Assembly: GCA_026120035.1 (NCBI GenBank)
Contig: JALRME010000019.1
Span: 124,001 to 188,000, forward strand
Length of the DNA: 64,000 bases
Direction: 5' to 3'
Origin: Coleophoma eucalyptorum
Lineage: Eukaryota > Ascomycota > Leotiomycetes > Helotiales > Dermateaceae
The notes under the pieces: model-generated
The model's input: the letters and a program-made list of their open reading frames with translations, nothing else
Database searches by the model: none
What the model was told of the DNA's origin: nothing
Position numbers and translations under genes: made by a program
In this document: positions 19,995 through 31,925 of the stretch, piece by piece
Layout of the letters: each line of letters starts with the position of its first letter
How positions within the stretch are numbered: the stretch's first letter is position 1

Positions 19995-22874
19995 TTACTT
20001 ATACTTCCTCCCAAGTTGCAATTTCGCACCGCCGTTTTCCACCGTGCCCAGCGCGATCTTCCCAACCGGTTGCTCTGGCTTGACGTCTTGAAGCATGACC
20101 TTCACATCACCCAACATGCGCGCTCTTTGCGGACCGCCAATAGTGCTATCACCCGTACCAGTCGGGACACGCATATACTTGTTCTTATGTGCTAGGGAAC
20201 TGGCGAAGCCAAAGATATCTGGTCCAATAGTCCTCGAATCACAGATTGCGCCAACGACGCCCCCCAGTAGCAAGAAAACACTAGTGACTAGTAACAGAAC
20301 AAGCCAGCCCCAGTTGGTGTGATAGACTTGAGCTGTGCTGGTCTGAATAGCAACAGCATTTAACAATTCTGCATCCCCGTCCCTATTCTCCAGTACACCG
20401 GTGAAGTCGTACGGTGCTATTCCTGCGAGCCAGTATGTGTTGAGAAGGATGGAAAGACGAGTATTGAAGTCTTGGGTTGGAACGTTCCTAACATCTGGGA
20501 AGTCCTGGAAGTCATTTATTCCTGCGCTCGCAGTATTGTTTAGGAACCACTGCAGTGGACTATAGTTTGTAGAATGGCTGGATTCACCAGCATGTGTAAT
20601 TGAAATGATCATGTTCGTCAATATTTGAAACAACCTTGGGTCTGAATCGAGTATTGTTGAAAAGCGCATTTTGTCGGCGTGGCAGTCTTTGCCAGCGCAG
20701 AGAACGTGGGAGTCGACATAGACCTGGGCGAATGTGCATATTGTATAATCGTGCTCCGCAAGATCCTCCGCCGATTCATCAAGATTTTGGGTTGCATAGA
20801 GGATTCGTGCTGTCGTATTCTCAGTGGGTGGTAGGACCGCCATATGCAACGTTCCACTGGCGCTTTCTTGAAGATCAGCCCCAGTAGTTGTTACTGTGTC
20901 GTTGATTGAATCCAGTGTTGCATTTGTTAGAGGTGGACAATCGAATGCATAATACATAGATGTAATGGTGAGTGAGGAGTTGCCTCCGTTATCCGTGAGT
21001 CCGGAAATTGGAATGCCTAACAATGATGAGTATGAAGGCGAGGAGGGTACTGGGTACCAATCATCTTTCCCAGCGGTAAGATTTTCAATGCGTGGGATCT
21101 TCACATTGCCCCAGTAATCCATCGAAGCCTGTTGAATCGAAGTCGGTGCAAGAATCAAGGATCCAAACAAGGCATCAATATTTGCACGGAAAATTGCAGT
21201 AGACGAGGCACCCGAAAATTCTACTGTCTCTGTTACTGTGCTGTTGAGGTAATTTAATGTTGTGTTGTGAACCGCTCCACTAATACCGACGAACGACATG
21301 CGCACAAACGCTTGTCCGGCAATTGGCGACAAGCTCCACAAGCATAAGAGTGCAAGACTAGTCAAGTTTACTCGTTGAAGAAGAAACGGCTGTTTGATAG
21401 CGCTTGCAACAGAGTGACTGTTGATCAGTTGTTCCAGTGTCTGAATCAAAATTAGCTGTAGCTCGACGTCGTGTCAGATTTCTTACCATCAACTGCAAGC
21501 CAGTTTCGACTTTCCAAGACGCATACATTCTGAGAGCTTGGGCAGCAATGGCTGCGAAAGCAATCGGCCACAGGGATACTGCTACCTTATTTGCTCTCGT
21601 GATGCCTCGGCCCAGAGACGACTCTTCCGGTTTTCCAGTAGCACAAGCTGTGAGGATGGCAAGAACTTTGCAACATATCAGTAAGCAAGCACATGCAGGA
21701 TATATGGTTGATCTGAAATACCTATGAATAAGAGAGGCATCGAGATCATGATAGACCAGACGATAATCTGGGTGATTCTTGAAGTTCGTCTTTGAAGAAT
21801 TTCGGCTTTGGTCTGTGGGCGTTTGGGTGGCTGTGAACTGTCTCTGTCTTGTTTTTCAAACTCAGTGACAGTGAAATCTTGCTTCTCTTTTGGCAATGCT
21901 GAGGTAATCTCTGGTACTTCCTTTTTCACCATTCGCGTCGATTCCTTTTCTGCTGCCGCTTTGTCCTGATTTATTTTTGTTGGTACAGGTTCTGCTTTAG
22001 CTACTTGCTGGACCTGTTTTGTGCTCCGTGCAGTAGCTTTTACTGGCCTCCTAACTCTGACAATGGTGCCATCAGGTTTCCTAACTCTCACAATCTCATA
22101 TTGAATTTCCTCTGCGGGGTTCTCCGCAACGGCCTTTTCTTGAGGCAATTCCGTAGACTGAGGGCCCGGTGTTGTCGACTCAGCTGCCTTGTTTGTCGAT
22201 ACAGCCGCCTGCGTTGACTTGGCAGGTGCTGTGGTAGACTTGCTTGCATCAGAATCCGTGACAGTCAAAACTGAGCTATTCGTTGGGTTTTTGGATGCAT
22301 CAGATTGTGTTGCTACCGGATTTCGCTTTGAGAAGTCTTTCCCTGCTACAGCAGCAGGTTCTGTAATGCCTCGTATACTTTGTGTGACTGGAAGCTCAGC
22401 GACTTTCGCCGATCGAGTTGTCGGCAGACTCTTTGGTAAGCCAGCTGCGGAGAACTGTCCCATTTCCAAATGTATATTTCTTTCCGAGCCATCGCCTGAT
22501 TCATGCTCTCGTGCATTGGTCTCGTGTATCTCCTCGTCATCGGAATGTTGAGAATGAATACTGTCGTTGTCAGAATGTTCATCATCATTTGCATCACTGT
22601 CTGATTCCGAGATCGAGTAGTCGGAATCCGTGGCATGGTCTACATCTCCTACATCAAGCGTGGGATCGAATGCCCCAGCAATTCTGTGTATGTGCGTCCC
22701 GATTTTGTGAGCTCGTCGAGCTGCACGATATGTTGTCAAAGCAGCAGATGCTCCGAGAAGAGCTCTTTGGTGGGCCTCATTGGCGGCATTGTCGGTAGTT
22801 GATGCTTGATTTGGGACGGGCTGCGACGACGGCATACTTTTTGCGGCTTCATCGGTGGCCATTTTGTTGGCCAT
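19995..22874 (-). CDS. Large fungal membrane protein, acidic disordered N-terminus plus glycosylated loop domain
   Basis: There are three exons, 22874-21722, 21665-21487 and 21440-19995 (925 aa), joined in phase by short GT..AG introns. The first ~370 residues are disordered, with an Asp/Ser/Glu/His-rich block (from about 75 to 130) and Thr/Ser/Ala/Pro-rich stretches. A helix begins at ITQIIVWSIMISMPLLFI and runs across intron 1. ANKVAVSLWPIAFAAIAAQAL and LALLCLWSLSPIAGQAF follow. A long loop with many N-glycosylation sites comes next, then a final helix (LVLLLVTSVFLLLGGVVGAI) and a basic tail. The helix-TLEQLI-helix-long loop-helix plan matches a common uncharacterised ascomycete membrane-protein group. 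Its function is unknown to me. The start could be the second ATG four codons later. Confidence 0.8.
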
Positions 22875-23378
22875 GAGTATAAATATAAGGGAAATATTCC
22901 TGGTAAACAAACATAATTTTCATGAGGGCGGTAACTTTATATCAAAGTGCTGCATACATCTCAGCTGGAAATATTTCACGCAAGCCACATTTGGCCACGG
23001 GCTTCCACAGGCCCTTCGCACCGAATCATGGCCATCGTTGTCCGTGCCATGCGGTCTGTAGAGAGGGTGGTATTGTTGATTGTTTACAAGCGCAGAATCT
23101 AGAATCTGGTCTCATGAACGGAAGAGTGAGAATGGTCGAGGCTCTTGCTAGGGCATTTGAAGCTGGACACTTATGTGTGAGATTATCTACATTGAGTATC
23201 GCTTACCCCGACTTAGTCCGCCACCAGCCAGCCACGATGCTTATTGGCACTGGACATGGAAGATGGATTAGCGATCTGCACTAAATCTCTCCGTACAGCA
23301 CTGGGCGCGAACTGGGTGGGTGATAAGATAGTACTAAAATGGTGCTTCCCCTCTCTACAAAGGCCAGAGCATGACGGT
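22875..23378. other. Intergenic
   Basis: This 504-bp gap lies upstream of the large membrane-protein gene and downstream of the LtrA-family gene, both on the minus strand. No supported feature is seen. Confidence 0.5.
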
Positions 23379-25185
23379 TCATTGAGCCTGAACATCTTTT
23401 GGCTCAACAAGTTTTGCTCCCTTTTCTAACCCACTGTGCCATTCCCAGAGGCCGACCGCCCAGATCATCGTCATAATCACTGCAATCAATGACTGCGAAG
23501 GCAAAGTGTCTCCGATGTTTATACAAATAAGTGCACAGGCCAGCAGAACCCGAGGAATAAGTCTCACGAAACGATTGTCGATGAGCAATGTCCCGGGTGG
23601 GTCGAGAGATTTGTTTAACAGGTCTTTCGCTGTGAAGGAAAGAAGCGTAATGCCCAGAGATACCGCTGCTGTCCATTTCGCTGACAGTAAAGCTCCACTG
23701 GGGCTTTCGTTGACACCCGACTCCGTACTGTCGGTGCCTTCTTCTGATGCAGAACTGGAGGAATGTTCCTCAGAATTCTGAATAATGTATAGGAACGATG
23801 CATCGCACAGTAAGAATGCTGCGAAAATCCACGTATGTATCCTGGTCTCTTGTTAGTGCTGATTGCGATGGTTAATAGTACTTACATAATCCAAAGAGTG
23901 GTGGACCACCATGCTCGCCGCACCGCGTGTATGTAGTTTTTGGTTTGATCCGATGCAGAATAGATAGCAAAGACCATGTAATAAATCACCAGAACCATAA
24001 TGCCCAAAGAACTCTGTGCTGTTAAGCCCAGGCCCAATGGACTATTCTTGATAAGAAGGAATACACCTTCGCCAACGATGATAATAAAGAAGCCTTCGAA
24101 ACGATCAATTAAATGTTCGGGATCTGGTGCCTTTCGATGTTGTCCTTTCAAGAGACGGTCTTGCAAGGGGGAGTTGCTGAAGCTCAAGGCTGCCATCTCA
24201 AGAGCAATTGCCGGGATGTAAAGGCCAGAGTTGGCTGGCCAGTTTACGTATATTGCTCCAACAAACAGCCCCCCAACGATGACTGAGAATCCGAAACGGT
24301 ACATGAACTGCTTTCGAAGGCTGGGGAGGAAATACAAGTAGACAGCTTCAGTAAAGGCGAACGTTACTCTTGCAATCAAGAATATGATAATGATCACTTT
24401 TTGATTGTCCTGCGACTCCGTGAAATAACTGCTACTGTTACCAAAAAGCAATGCCAGGATTAGGACCCAAAGAATGACTGCACGTTGCAGTAAGTCATCA
24501 GTGAAGAAGGTATTCAGCAAATCGCGAAGATAGTTCCAGATCTGCCACGCAATAAAGAAAAGCACGAGATATTCGAGGAAAGCAAAGCCATATCCAGTGT
24601 CCTTATGGAAGGCAGCCTCGGTGAAAGACTCGGAAATATTGCTGACGATGCCAACCCATAACAGATCTATGAACAGATCCAGACGTTCTGGGACATGTCA
24701 GTCAGCAGGGATTGGGGTTGGGCAGCACCTCTGTGAAACTCACTCCGCTGTAATATCAGCTCTTCTGTGCTCCTGATTTCGGATTCAGAGCCACCCGGTA
24801 GAGGAATCAACGCGGTAGGCACCCGATGTCGACTTCTCAACCACATAGAGCTGTTTGGTTTACCATTCTCTACTTCTTCCGACTGATGGCTATCATGGCG
24901 ACTGGGCAGGGTCTCAATATAGTTGCCATCCTGGAAATACTGGAGGGCTCGAGGGCGTCGGATGAGGTATTTGTGAGTGAATGGTCGCAACTGCACATAT
25001 GGAGTTCGGGCCGTTGTAGCTGGCTGCACCGTCTTCTCGAGTTTCTTCGGATGCGTAGTATCACTAATAGCAGGTTTTTCATTCTCAACCGGCGCGTTGA
25101 ACTGTGTTCGATTGACTTGAATCTGATCTTCCACCTGCCCGCCGTGGGCGTCCTGGGGCTTGGGTGGTTCTTGCGGGGAGGCCAT
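23379..25185 (-). CDS. LtrA-family (low temperature requirement A) multi-pass membrane protein
   Basis: There are three exons, 25185-24744, 24687-23886 and 23841-23379 (568 aa), with introns of 56 and 44 nt in phase. The N-terminal ~145 residues are polar and probably cytosolic. The membrane domain opens with RKRLDLFIDLLWVGIVSNIS, the family signature, split by intron 1. It continues through about eight hydrophobic helices with EHLIDRFEGFFIIIVGEGVF, the second conserved LtrA block. The last exon adds a Ser/Glu-rich loop and two more helices, ending in WAVGLWEWHSG. The family is named after a Listeria gene and its biochemical role in fungi is not established. Confidence 0.88.
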
Positions 25186-25995
25186 GACACTCGAGATAAA
25201 ACGGAGCAGAGACTAGAACGACAGTGAGAGGGAAAGGTCCATGTCCATTGATGCTTTATAATGGCAAGTTAGTAATATGGTCTTACACGCAGTATCTTGG
25301 CATGTATCTTCAATACTGTTGACGCAACTGCCCTATATGGATCTAAAATTGGGTGCTGACTCAGGCTGGTAAGGCGGGACGCGTTGTCAGCATTTCAGTG
25401 GCTGTCCACATTGGATCAGTTTGCATGCGGGAGAAGAAACAAAGACCTAACCGCCAATCTTCAGGTGTCGCAATGCGAGTGTCGTGAAGCTGGGGTTTGA
25501 TAGGTTGAAATACGATACCAACACTACAAGTGATAGGTCTATGAGAACGAAAACAAGAAGAAGGTACAGGTAAGATGAAATAAGTCTGACTTCGACTTCA
25601 CCTCCCCCTCCCCTGTCAAATGGATATGTACGTACGGTGCTCCTCTGGGGAGAAGATATAGCCTCTTTAGCGAGCAGTCCCCTGTGATAGTGGTGATCAT
25701 ATCGCCAAAGTACGCCAATAACCCTCCTCTGGGTGTTCCCACTACAGGTGAGTGACTAGAGCGGCGGGCGACGGGGGATTTAGACTTAATTGACTTTGCT
25801 CACTACAGACCATTCCAAGGATGTTTCCCATCTCGCTTCCTTTCTATGCTTAGATCAAGAATTGCGGTGCTGAGTAATGCATTCGTGAGGAATGCGCTAT
25901 GTGGTCAACCAACTGAATTCGACAACAGTAATAAGAATCATAGATTGCGGCTGTCCTATATTATACGTAATGTCACATGCAATCTCATCCTCTTC
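25186..25995. other. Intergenic
   Basis: These 810 bp lie between two minus-strand genes and contain the LtrA-gene promoter and the sugar-porter 3' flank. Short frames here look like shadows or noise. Confidence 0.5.
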
Positions 25996-27837
25996 TCACA
26001 CACGCTCAACCTCCTGGACTTCCTCGCGAGGCATCTTTTGCTCATGAACAATATCAGCCGCAGCCTGGAGCTCATCTGCCTCACGCTGGCCATATCTACC
26101 AATCTGCCACCATCTGAGAGTGAACAGTCTATCCATGCCCTCCAAGCTTCGTCCAGCTGTTTCAGGAATGAAGAACCATGCCCAGGCACCTCCAATCAAG
26201 GTGATGGCCGTAAAGAGCCAGAACGTGCCCGCCGATCCAAGACCACCCTTGGCAGTTGACAGCAGCATGTTTGGAACGGCTCGACTGTTTCCGTACTGGT
26301 TGACGAAGTGGAAACACATGACCAAACTGCTGGAAATGGCTCGGATGCGGAGAGGATAGATCTCGGCATTCAAGAGGTACTGCATACTGTTCCAGCCCAT
26401 CGCCCATCCAAAGCCTGTAGATGTTAGTTCGAGTAATTTTCTACCGTTGCTGGGAGTCTTACCTGAGATATAGATCATTACAATGGCTCCTGTACTAGCA
26501 TGTTTCTGAGAAGCAGTATAAACCCTGTCTTCAGATGGAGGAACGGCAGTCAAGAAACTCGCAATATAGGCCATGGACAAAGCCTGAAGACCAATACCAA
26601 TACCCAAAGATCGCTTCCGACCAATGACATCCACGAGGAAGAGTGCACAAATGATGGCTGCGACGAACTTGACGACTCCGAAAATGGCCGTGGCGAACAA
26701 TTTCTCGTTCTGACCCTTGGTTCCAAGCAGAGCAAAGAAAGTGGGTGCATAGATGGTGATACTCTGTGCACCGGACCACTGTGAAAGTAATTGTGACGCG
26801 AGACCAAGGTAGATGCGATAGAAGTTGTTTGGCATCAAGAACATCTCTTTTAGAATACCAACCCATCCTTGACCGAGAGTAGCTTCTTGCTCTTCTTGAA
26901 GTTGCGACTGGATCTCGCCGATCTCCTTGAGCACATGCTCATTATCAACTGCAAGTCCACGGACACGAGCAAGGTTGACGATAGCTTTGTCATCTTGACC
27001 GATCTTGATCAAATAACGGGGAGACTCGTAGTTAAAGAAGGAGAGTATTAAGATAATGCCAGCAAACATAATATGGAGAGATGTTGGCACGACCTTCTTA
27101 CGTTAATATTCCGTCGCCTAACGGAGCACTTGAAGACTTACCCATTGGTTACTTGTACCATTGGCAATATGTAAGGAGCTTCCCCACGAAGCAAAGTACG
27201 CCAACATGATACCAATATAGACTGATCCCGAGAATGTACAGGTGCAAAGACCACGAACCGACTTGGGGGCTATTTCAGAGAGATAGACTGGAGCAACAAC
27301 AGTTGTCTGACCGATACCAAGACCGGCAATGAAGCGACCAGCATAGACTTGACCAAGACGACCACCATTGGTAAGGAAAATAACGACGCCAAGAATCCAA
27401 AGACAACAGAGTTGTCGAGTGGCCCAAAGACGGCCAATACGATCGCAGAGAATAAAAGCACTGTTGGCATGTCAGCCTTTTAGTCATTGTGGCAGCTAAG
27501 CCCGTACTTACAGGGCGGCACCACCAACACTTCCAATCTGAACCATTGCTGAGATGTTTCCTTCAACATTGGCAAGCTCAACATCGTCCATCTGATCCAG
27601 CTTCAAGAGTTTGAGAAAGTGGCTCTTGGAAAGAGTACCCGAAATGAGTCCCTCGTCAACACCTGCGGGATGTCAGTGCTTGCTGTGGTGCGCACCTCAC
27701 TCATACGAACCTCGAGCAGCACCCATGATTCCAAAAGACAAGACAGCGAACCATAGTCGCCAGTTCAAGACCTCTTTGGGATCATCACCCCGATTGAGCC
27801 GGAAGATATTCTGTGGTTTACCGCCGCCACCTGCCAT
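25996..27837 (-). CDS. MFS sugar transporter (sugar porter family)
   Basis: This is a twelve-helix plasma-membrane sugar/H+ symporter. There are five exons, 27837-27711, 27662-27512, 27460-27142, 27093-26463 and 26414-25996 (548 aa), all GT..AG and in phase. Diagnostic motifs are GGAALAFILCDRIGRLW (the GRR-type loop 2-3), AGRFIAGLGIGQTTVVAPVY, SEIAPKSVRG, FNYESPRYLIKIGQDDKA (the PESPR block) and FIPETAGRSLEGMDRLF (the PETKG block). The sequence SQWSGAQSITIYAP replaces the hexose-carrier QQxSGIN motif. With the NIFRLNRGDDPKEVLNWRLW start, it resembles the quinate/lactose-permease-like branch more than classical hexose carriers. The substrate is therefore uncertain. Two GC-rich palindromes lie upstream. 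Confidence 0.9.
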
Positions 27838-28174
27838 CGTGGCGATTTAGATGTAATAGTCTGGCGTTGAAGGGAAGGAAGGGAGAAGGATGAAGATAAG
27901 CTGTGGAGGAGATGATTTGGGGAGGTTGGTGGATGCAACCTCTCCCTATATACTTTCCTGGGGAATAGGGTTGGACTTGTACCACTTTGTGCTTCTTCGA
28001 CAACCATCCCCGTCTTCTCCACACATCGTGGAATATCGGAATATCGTTTTCAGGCCTTGCAGGATCAAGTGGCCAGACGAAAAACCAATAGCACTAGATA
28101 ACAAGCGTTGAGAGACCGACTTGGTGCAAAAACCTCCGTTGCCAAGTTCCCTAAGTCGTGAGAGTAGAGGAAAC

Positions 28175-28188
28175 TCTGGGCGCCCAGA
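28175..28188. promoter_or_regulatory. GC-rich palindrome, copy 1
   Basis: TCTGGGCGCCCAGA is a perfect 14-bp inverted repeat, 338 bp upstream of the sugar-porter start. Its 12-bp core CTGGGCGCCCAG recurs at 28367-28378. Dyad symmetry and duplication suggest a binding site for a dimeric regulator; this is inference. Confidence 0.4.
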
Positions 28189-28365
28189 CTGGAGCTCAGA
28201 ATCCAAGGATGTATAGTCTTATATTGAAGCGGGGTGATTGGGGGATCGGTTCAAATCTGGGGTTGAAGTCGCCCGCTCGGTCAATTTCTAACCCTCACCA
28301 TTAGCTGATTTGATAGACAGCCATACCAGCTTAAGGGATTTCATGTCAAATGTGGCAGCCGACGT

Positions 28366-28379
28366 CCTGGGCGCCCAGG
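28366..28379. promoter_or_regulatory. GC-rich palindrome, copy 2
   Basis: CCTGGGCGCCCAGG is a perfect 14-bp inverted repeat sharing the 12-bp core of copy 1. The centres of the two copies are 191 bp apart. Confidence 0.4.
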
Positions 28380-28652
28380 CGCCTCGTCCTGCGGTATTGC
28401 GACGCGGGGGGTGGGTGAGACACGAGGGCACTCGACAATTTCCTTCGCAAATTGCTTGTCGAGTCTTGTTTCCCATTATCGGCATTGCTTGTTGAAACCC
28501 CAAGGCCAGGGGAATTGGCTTTGTTTGTCGAAACCAAGCAAAGTGACATACTTGATTGTGACAATGAAGTTCTGGTGTGAATATCCGATAGCGTCGAGTA
28601 GAAACTTGTGCGACACCAGTTTCAATCTTGGGTTGGCGTCTCTAAATCCAAA

Positions 28653-28688
28653 CCATGCTATCCATGCCATCCATGCCATCCATGCCTT
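28653..28688. repeat. 9-bp tandem repeat, four units
   Basis: Units read ccatgctat, ccatgccat, ccatgccat and ccatgcctt without gaps. This is a simple minisatellite in an intergenic region. Confidence 0.85.
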
Positions 28689-29918
28689 GCATCAACTACA
28701 CGAAAACAATGATTTTGCGCTGTTGATTGCAAGAGTTGCACACGGTCTTCCTCCCGCTGACCTGGTCCGAAGAAACTCCCCCGCTAAGATGGAATTGGTA
28801 CATGTCCGCCACCCCACGGGGTCTAAAGCACCCCTCACACCGGTACTTGGCACTGCATTCATTTCGACAAGACTTAATTCGAAGAGTTTTCCTTGCCTGA
28901 CAACGCCTTCGCAGGCGATCCTTCCAAACTCAAAGAAATAGAGCCATCAGCCTGGAGGTCTCATGAACCACATTTCAGTTTTTAGCTCAATCCGGGCAAA
29001 AGTCCTTTCAGCTAACACCCACTTTTCCATATCGTGGCTCACAGCAAAGTGGTCGCTCGCATTTCGATGGCGTTGCAGCCGTCGCTCGCTACCGTGAGGC
29101 ATGGGGGAACTCGGGATAAGGCGGCTTCAGATTTGAACACCGATGTATAAGTCTGCTTGGACGATAACGGGTAGGAACTGTAGGTCAATTTCCAAGAGAT
29201 TTATGAAGCCACAATCAACGCCTGATACGGGTTTTGACGGCGACACACACACTATGCCAATTGCCTAGAGGTAGGTCTACACCTGGGATGTTGTTAGTTA
29301 CGGTTGTACAATCTGTCTTGTGTGGTCTTAGGTACTGATGCTTATTTTTACTTTCTTGGTTCAGATGAAGGTTCTCCCCCTGGCATTTCCAACATCTTGC
29401 CCCGATTTCTACCGATATATCCTCCATGCAGTAGACAATAGAGGCCCAAAACGAACTTCTGAATGGCTAATGCATCTTGTTGAGAACCTGGGCAGTCGTA
29501 GTTGCTTGGAATTGTTCTTGGCTCTTTCCATGGCAAACGCGAGACAGAAAGCTGGGGCGCATTTGGGGTAAGCCATTGCGCGTCTTTATAAACCCATGCG
29601 AGAAGATATCAACGGAAGACAGCCGCACGCGCCACTGCGGATGACAACCGTCGAGGGATGCGGCCCGAACTTGGAGGCTTGTCGGATGTCACCCGTTGAC
29701 TTCGTATGGGTCTTTTTGAATGGCCCTCCTGGTCGAAGGTACTCTGACTGCATCTCGGGTGCACATTCGTGCTATGCAGCTTACTATATTTACCCACGCA
29801 GAGGATGTCGAATCACAATGAAACGAGTTGCAGCTCCAGATAAGATCTTGACGTTGCAGCAAGCGAGCGGGGCGAGGCGAGTAATACTGACAAAGACCAC
29901 TGCATGAATGGAAAAGAT

Positions 29919-30053
29919 CTTAAATTATTGACCGAGCGCGCTCAAAGGATGTATGAATATACCATTCTGAATATACGGGCCGATGGCAAGCTCTAAATTA
30001 TTGACAAAACGCCAAGGGGGTTCTTCATGTATATACTGGCCGAAAGCAAGCTC
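29919..30053. repeat. Degenerate repeat downstream of the O-methyltransferase
   Basis: The string atatac.ggccga..gcaagctc occurs at 29971-29993 and 30031-30053, exactly 60 bp apart. taaattattgac occurs near 29921 and at 29994. The region lies just past the stop codon of the minus-strand O-methyltransferase, so it may be in its 3' flank. Confidence 0.6.
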
Positions 30054-30089
30054 ACTTCACTCAATCCTTTCTAAACGATTTCAAGTGCT

Positions 30090-31489
30090 TCAAGTGCCCT
30101 TCAACTTTGCTTCAACGATAACTTGATGACCAGCTGCAGCCGGCCAGATCTTCACAATCTCAAGTCCAGCGGGATCAAGGATCTTGATAAAGTCCTTCTT
30201 GGATCGCTCCTTTCCACCGATTTGCAGCATGACAGCATCCATCCAATACGCGCTGGAATCGCCCGCTACCGCTGTCTTATCAGAGATCAATGCTTCCCCG
30301 ATCAAGACGCGCGACGTTGGTCCCATAGCTTCAGCTACATTGCTTAGAATCTTAATACAGACATCGTCTTGATAGTTGTGCATGATTCGGCGCACGAAAT
30401 ATATGTGTGCGTCTGGATCCGAGTCAGTGATATACAGCCATAAGACCTTGGGGCTTATTACTCTTGATTGGTTGCGGCGTATAGAAGTCATAAGCCATCT
30501 TCTCAACCCCTGGCAGCTCTTCATCTGGTATGCTGTTTACTACCTGAGGTCGGTCTTGCAAGATCATCTTCGCTCCATACGCGCCTGAAGTTTCATTACC
30601 AATAGCAAGTAGAGACTGGCCTCGGCCACCTCCAACGTCTACAATAAAAGCTCTTTCGGGCTCCTTTTTGACCTGCTCTTCCAGAGAAGTAAAAGGAAAC
30701 ATGCCCAGGGTTGGTAGTTGTGCCTCTTGCTGCATCATGGCCTTGTTGAACATCATGAATCGCTCTTTAGTTTCAGTCAGTACTTCATAGAAGGTTAGAC
30801 CCTCTCTCCCATAAGCCACCGAATACGGGGTCTTGCGAAGATCAATAAGATCGTCAGCCGTATGGGTTTTCAGATACTCAGGCAATTTCATATAGGCGTT
30901 CATCATGTTCACACTTGTCAATTGTCAGCTTCGAGGACTCACTTATATTAGTCAGGACGACTGATTGCATACCACAGTCTAAAGTATTCAACTTCTGCAC
31001 CAGGCATGTACAGGAGCGATTTATCGGTATGGGCGTAGGTATCTTCTCCCGTCTCCTCAATTATTCCGTTGGCAACAAGAATTCTCATCAATCGCACTAT
31101 GATAATCAATATATATTGGAGACGCTCAATCATGGCCATGTACCTATCACGGACGGCTCCAATTTCGTCAGATCCGCAAGATCTTTAGCTGTGATGCTGC
31201 CTTGCCGCGGCATCTTTTCAAAGGTACCAGTCTCGACCATAACATTTAGTGACGACGCGGCGTTCATCTGTGAAATGTTATAATCGCATACTTACCGACA
31301 ACAATTCCACCTGTCACTTACGAAACTCCACTGGCGGTTCATGCTATCTTGAGGATCCTCGAGCTGAAGATATAGCAAGTCCAACTGCTGCATGAGCGCC
31401 ATCCGCTTGGCTCTGTCGCCGTCATACTCTTTTACGGCGGCAAGTAGCGCCTCGGTCTCCGACACCAGCTTTTCCGGTGAGATCGGCAT
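30090..31489 (-). CDS. SAM-dependent O-methyltransferase (fungal COMT-like)
   Basis: This methylates hydroxyl groups of small molecules, usually aromatic secondary metabolites. There are five exons, 31489-31322, 31267-31144, 31096-30973, 30913-30462 and 30412-30090 (396 aa), all in phase. The SAM-binding loop FIVDVGGGRGQSLL, the acidic motif KMILQDRPQVV and RIMHNYQDD (with the catalytic-base His of this family) are present, as are VLIGEALISD and the C-terminal WMDAVMLQIGGKERSKKDF. The N-terminal dimerisation/winged-helix part includes VRLMRILVANGIIEETG. The third intron (30914-30972) is the least certain border. It diverges from a LaeA-like methyltransferase across 436 bp, so co-regulation is possible. 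Confidence 0.9.
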
Positions 31490-31925
31490 CGCAGAAGATG
31501 AAACCTATACAGCAATGTCGACACGAGGTTGTTGGTTTGTAGTCGGCAGTGCACTTATCTGGGAGGAGAAATGAACTGGCCAGAATCAGTTCATGGTACA
31601 GATTGCTGAGTAAGGTAGGGACAATTGCGGAGTCGGAGGCGCAATTCGACCGATGTCCTTGGGTGCTTTGGACGGGAGTTTTACCTATTGTAGAGATGGC
31701 TTCACGTTGTATCAGCTAGATCCAAGTCAGGTACGACACCAGTACTAGCATCGTAAGCCGCAAAATGTGAGCACACCACCCCTCCTTTGTCGCGTGGAAC
31801 TCCCACAGTCCTCCTAAACATCCCCAACGTCACCGCAAAAACAGAGTTCAGGTCTGTATCTACCGGTTGATATAACTTCGTTATTCCCGACGATCAAGAC
31901 TGCAGATCTCCATTGCGACATTGCC
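31490..31925. promoter_or_regulatory. Divergent promoter of two methyltransferase genes
   Basis: These 436 bp separate the two start codons and hold both promoters. I see no unmistakable operator. The arrangement itself suggests coordinated expression. Confidence 0.5.

Larger units (their letters stand above)
27838..30089. other. Long intergenic region upstream of the sugar porter
   Basis: About 2.25 kb hold no convincing gene. Structured elements are two near-identical palindromes (28175-28188, 28366-28379), a four-unit 9-bp repeat (28653-28688) and an imperfect repeat near 29919-30053. A 176-codon frame at 28411-28941 starts at GTG, spans the 9-bp repeat and has no recognisable domain. Confidence 0.5.

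Noticed and set aside
28251..28262. GGTTCAAATCT, similar to a tRNA B box
   Set aside because: No matching A box, acceptor stem or cloverleaf could be drawn around it; no tRNA gene is supported anywhere in the window.
28411..28941. 176-codon plus-strand frame with a HAI repeat
   Set aside because: It starts at GTG, the repeated residues come from the 9-bp minisatellite, and no domain or conserved motif is visible.
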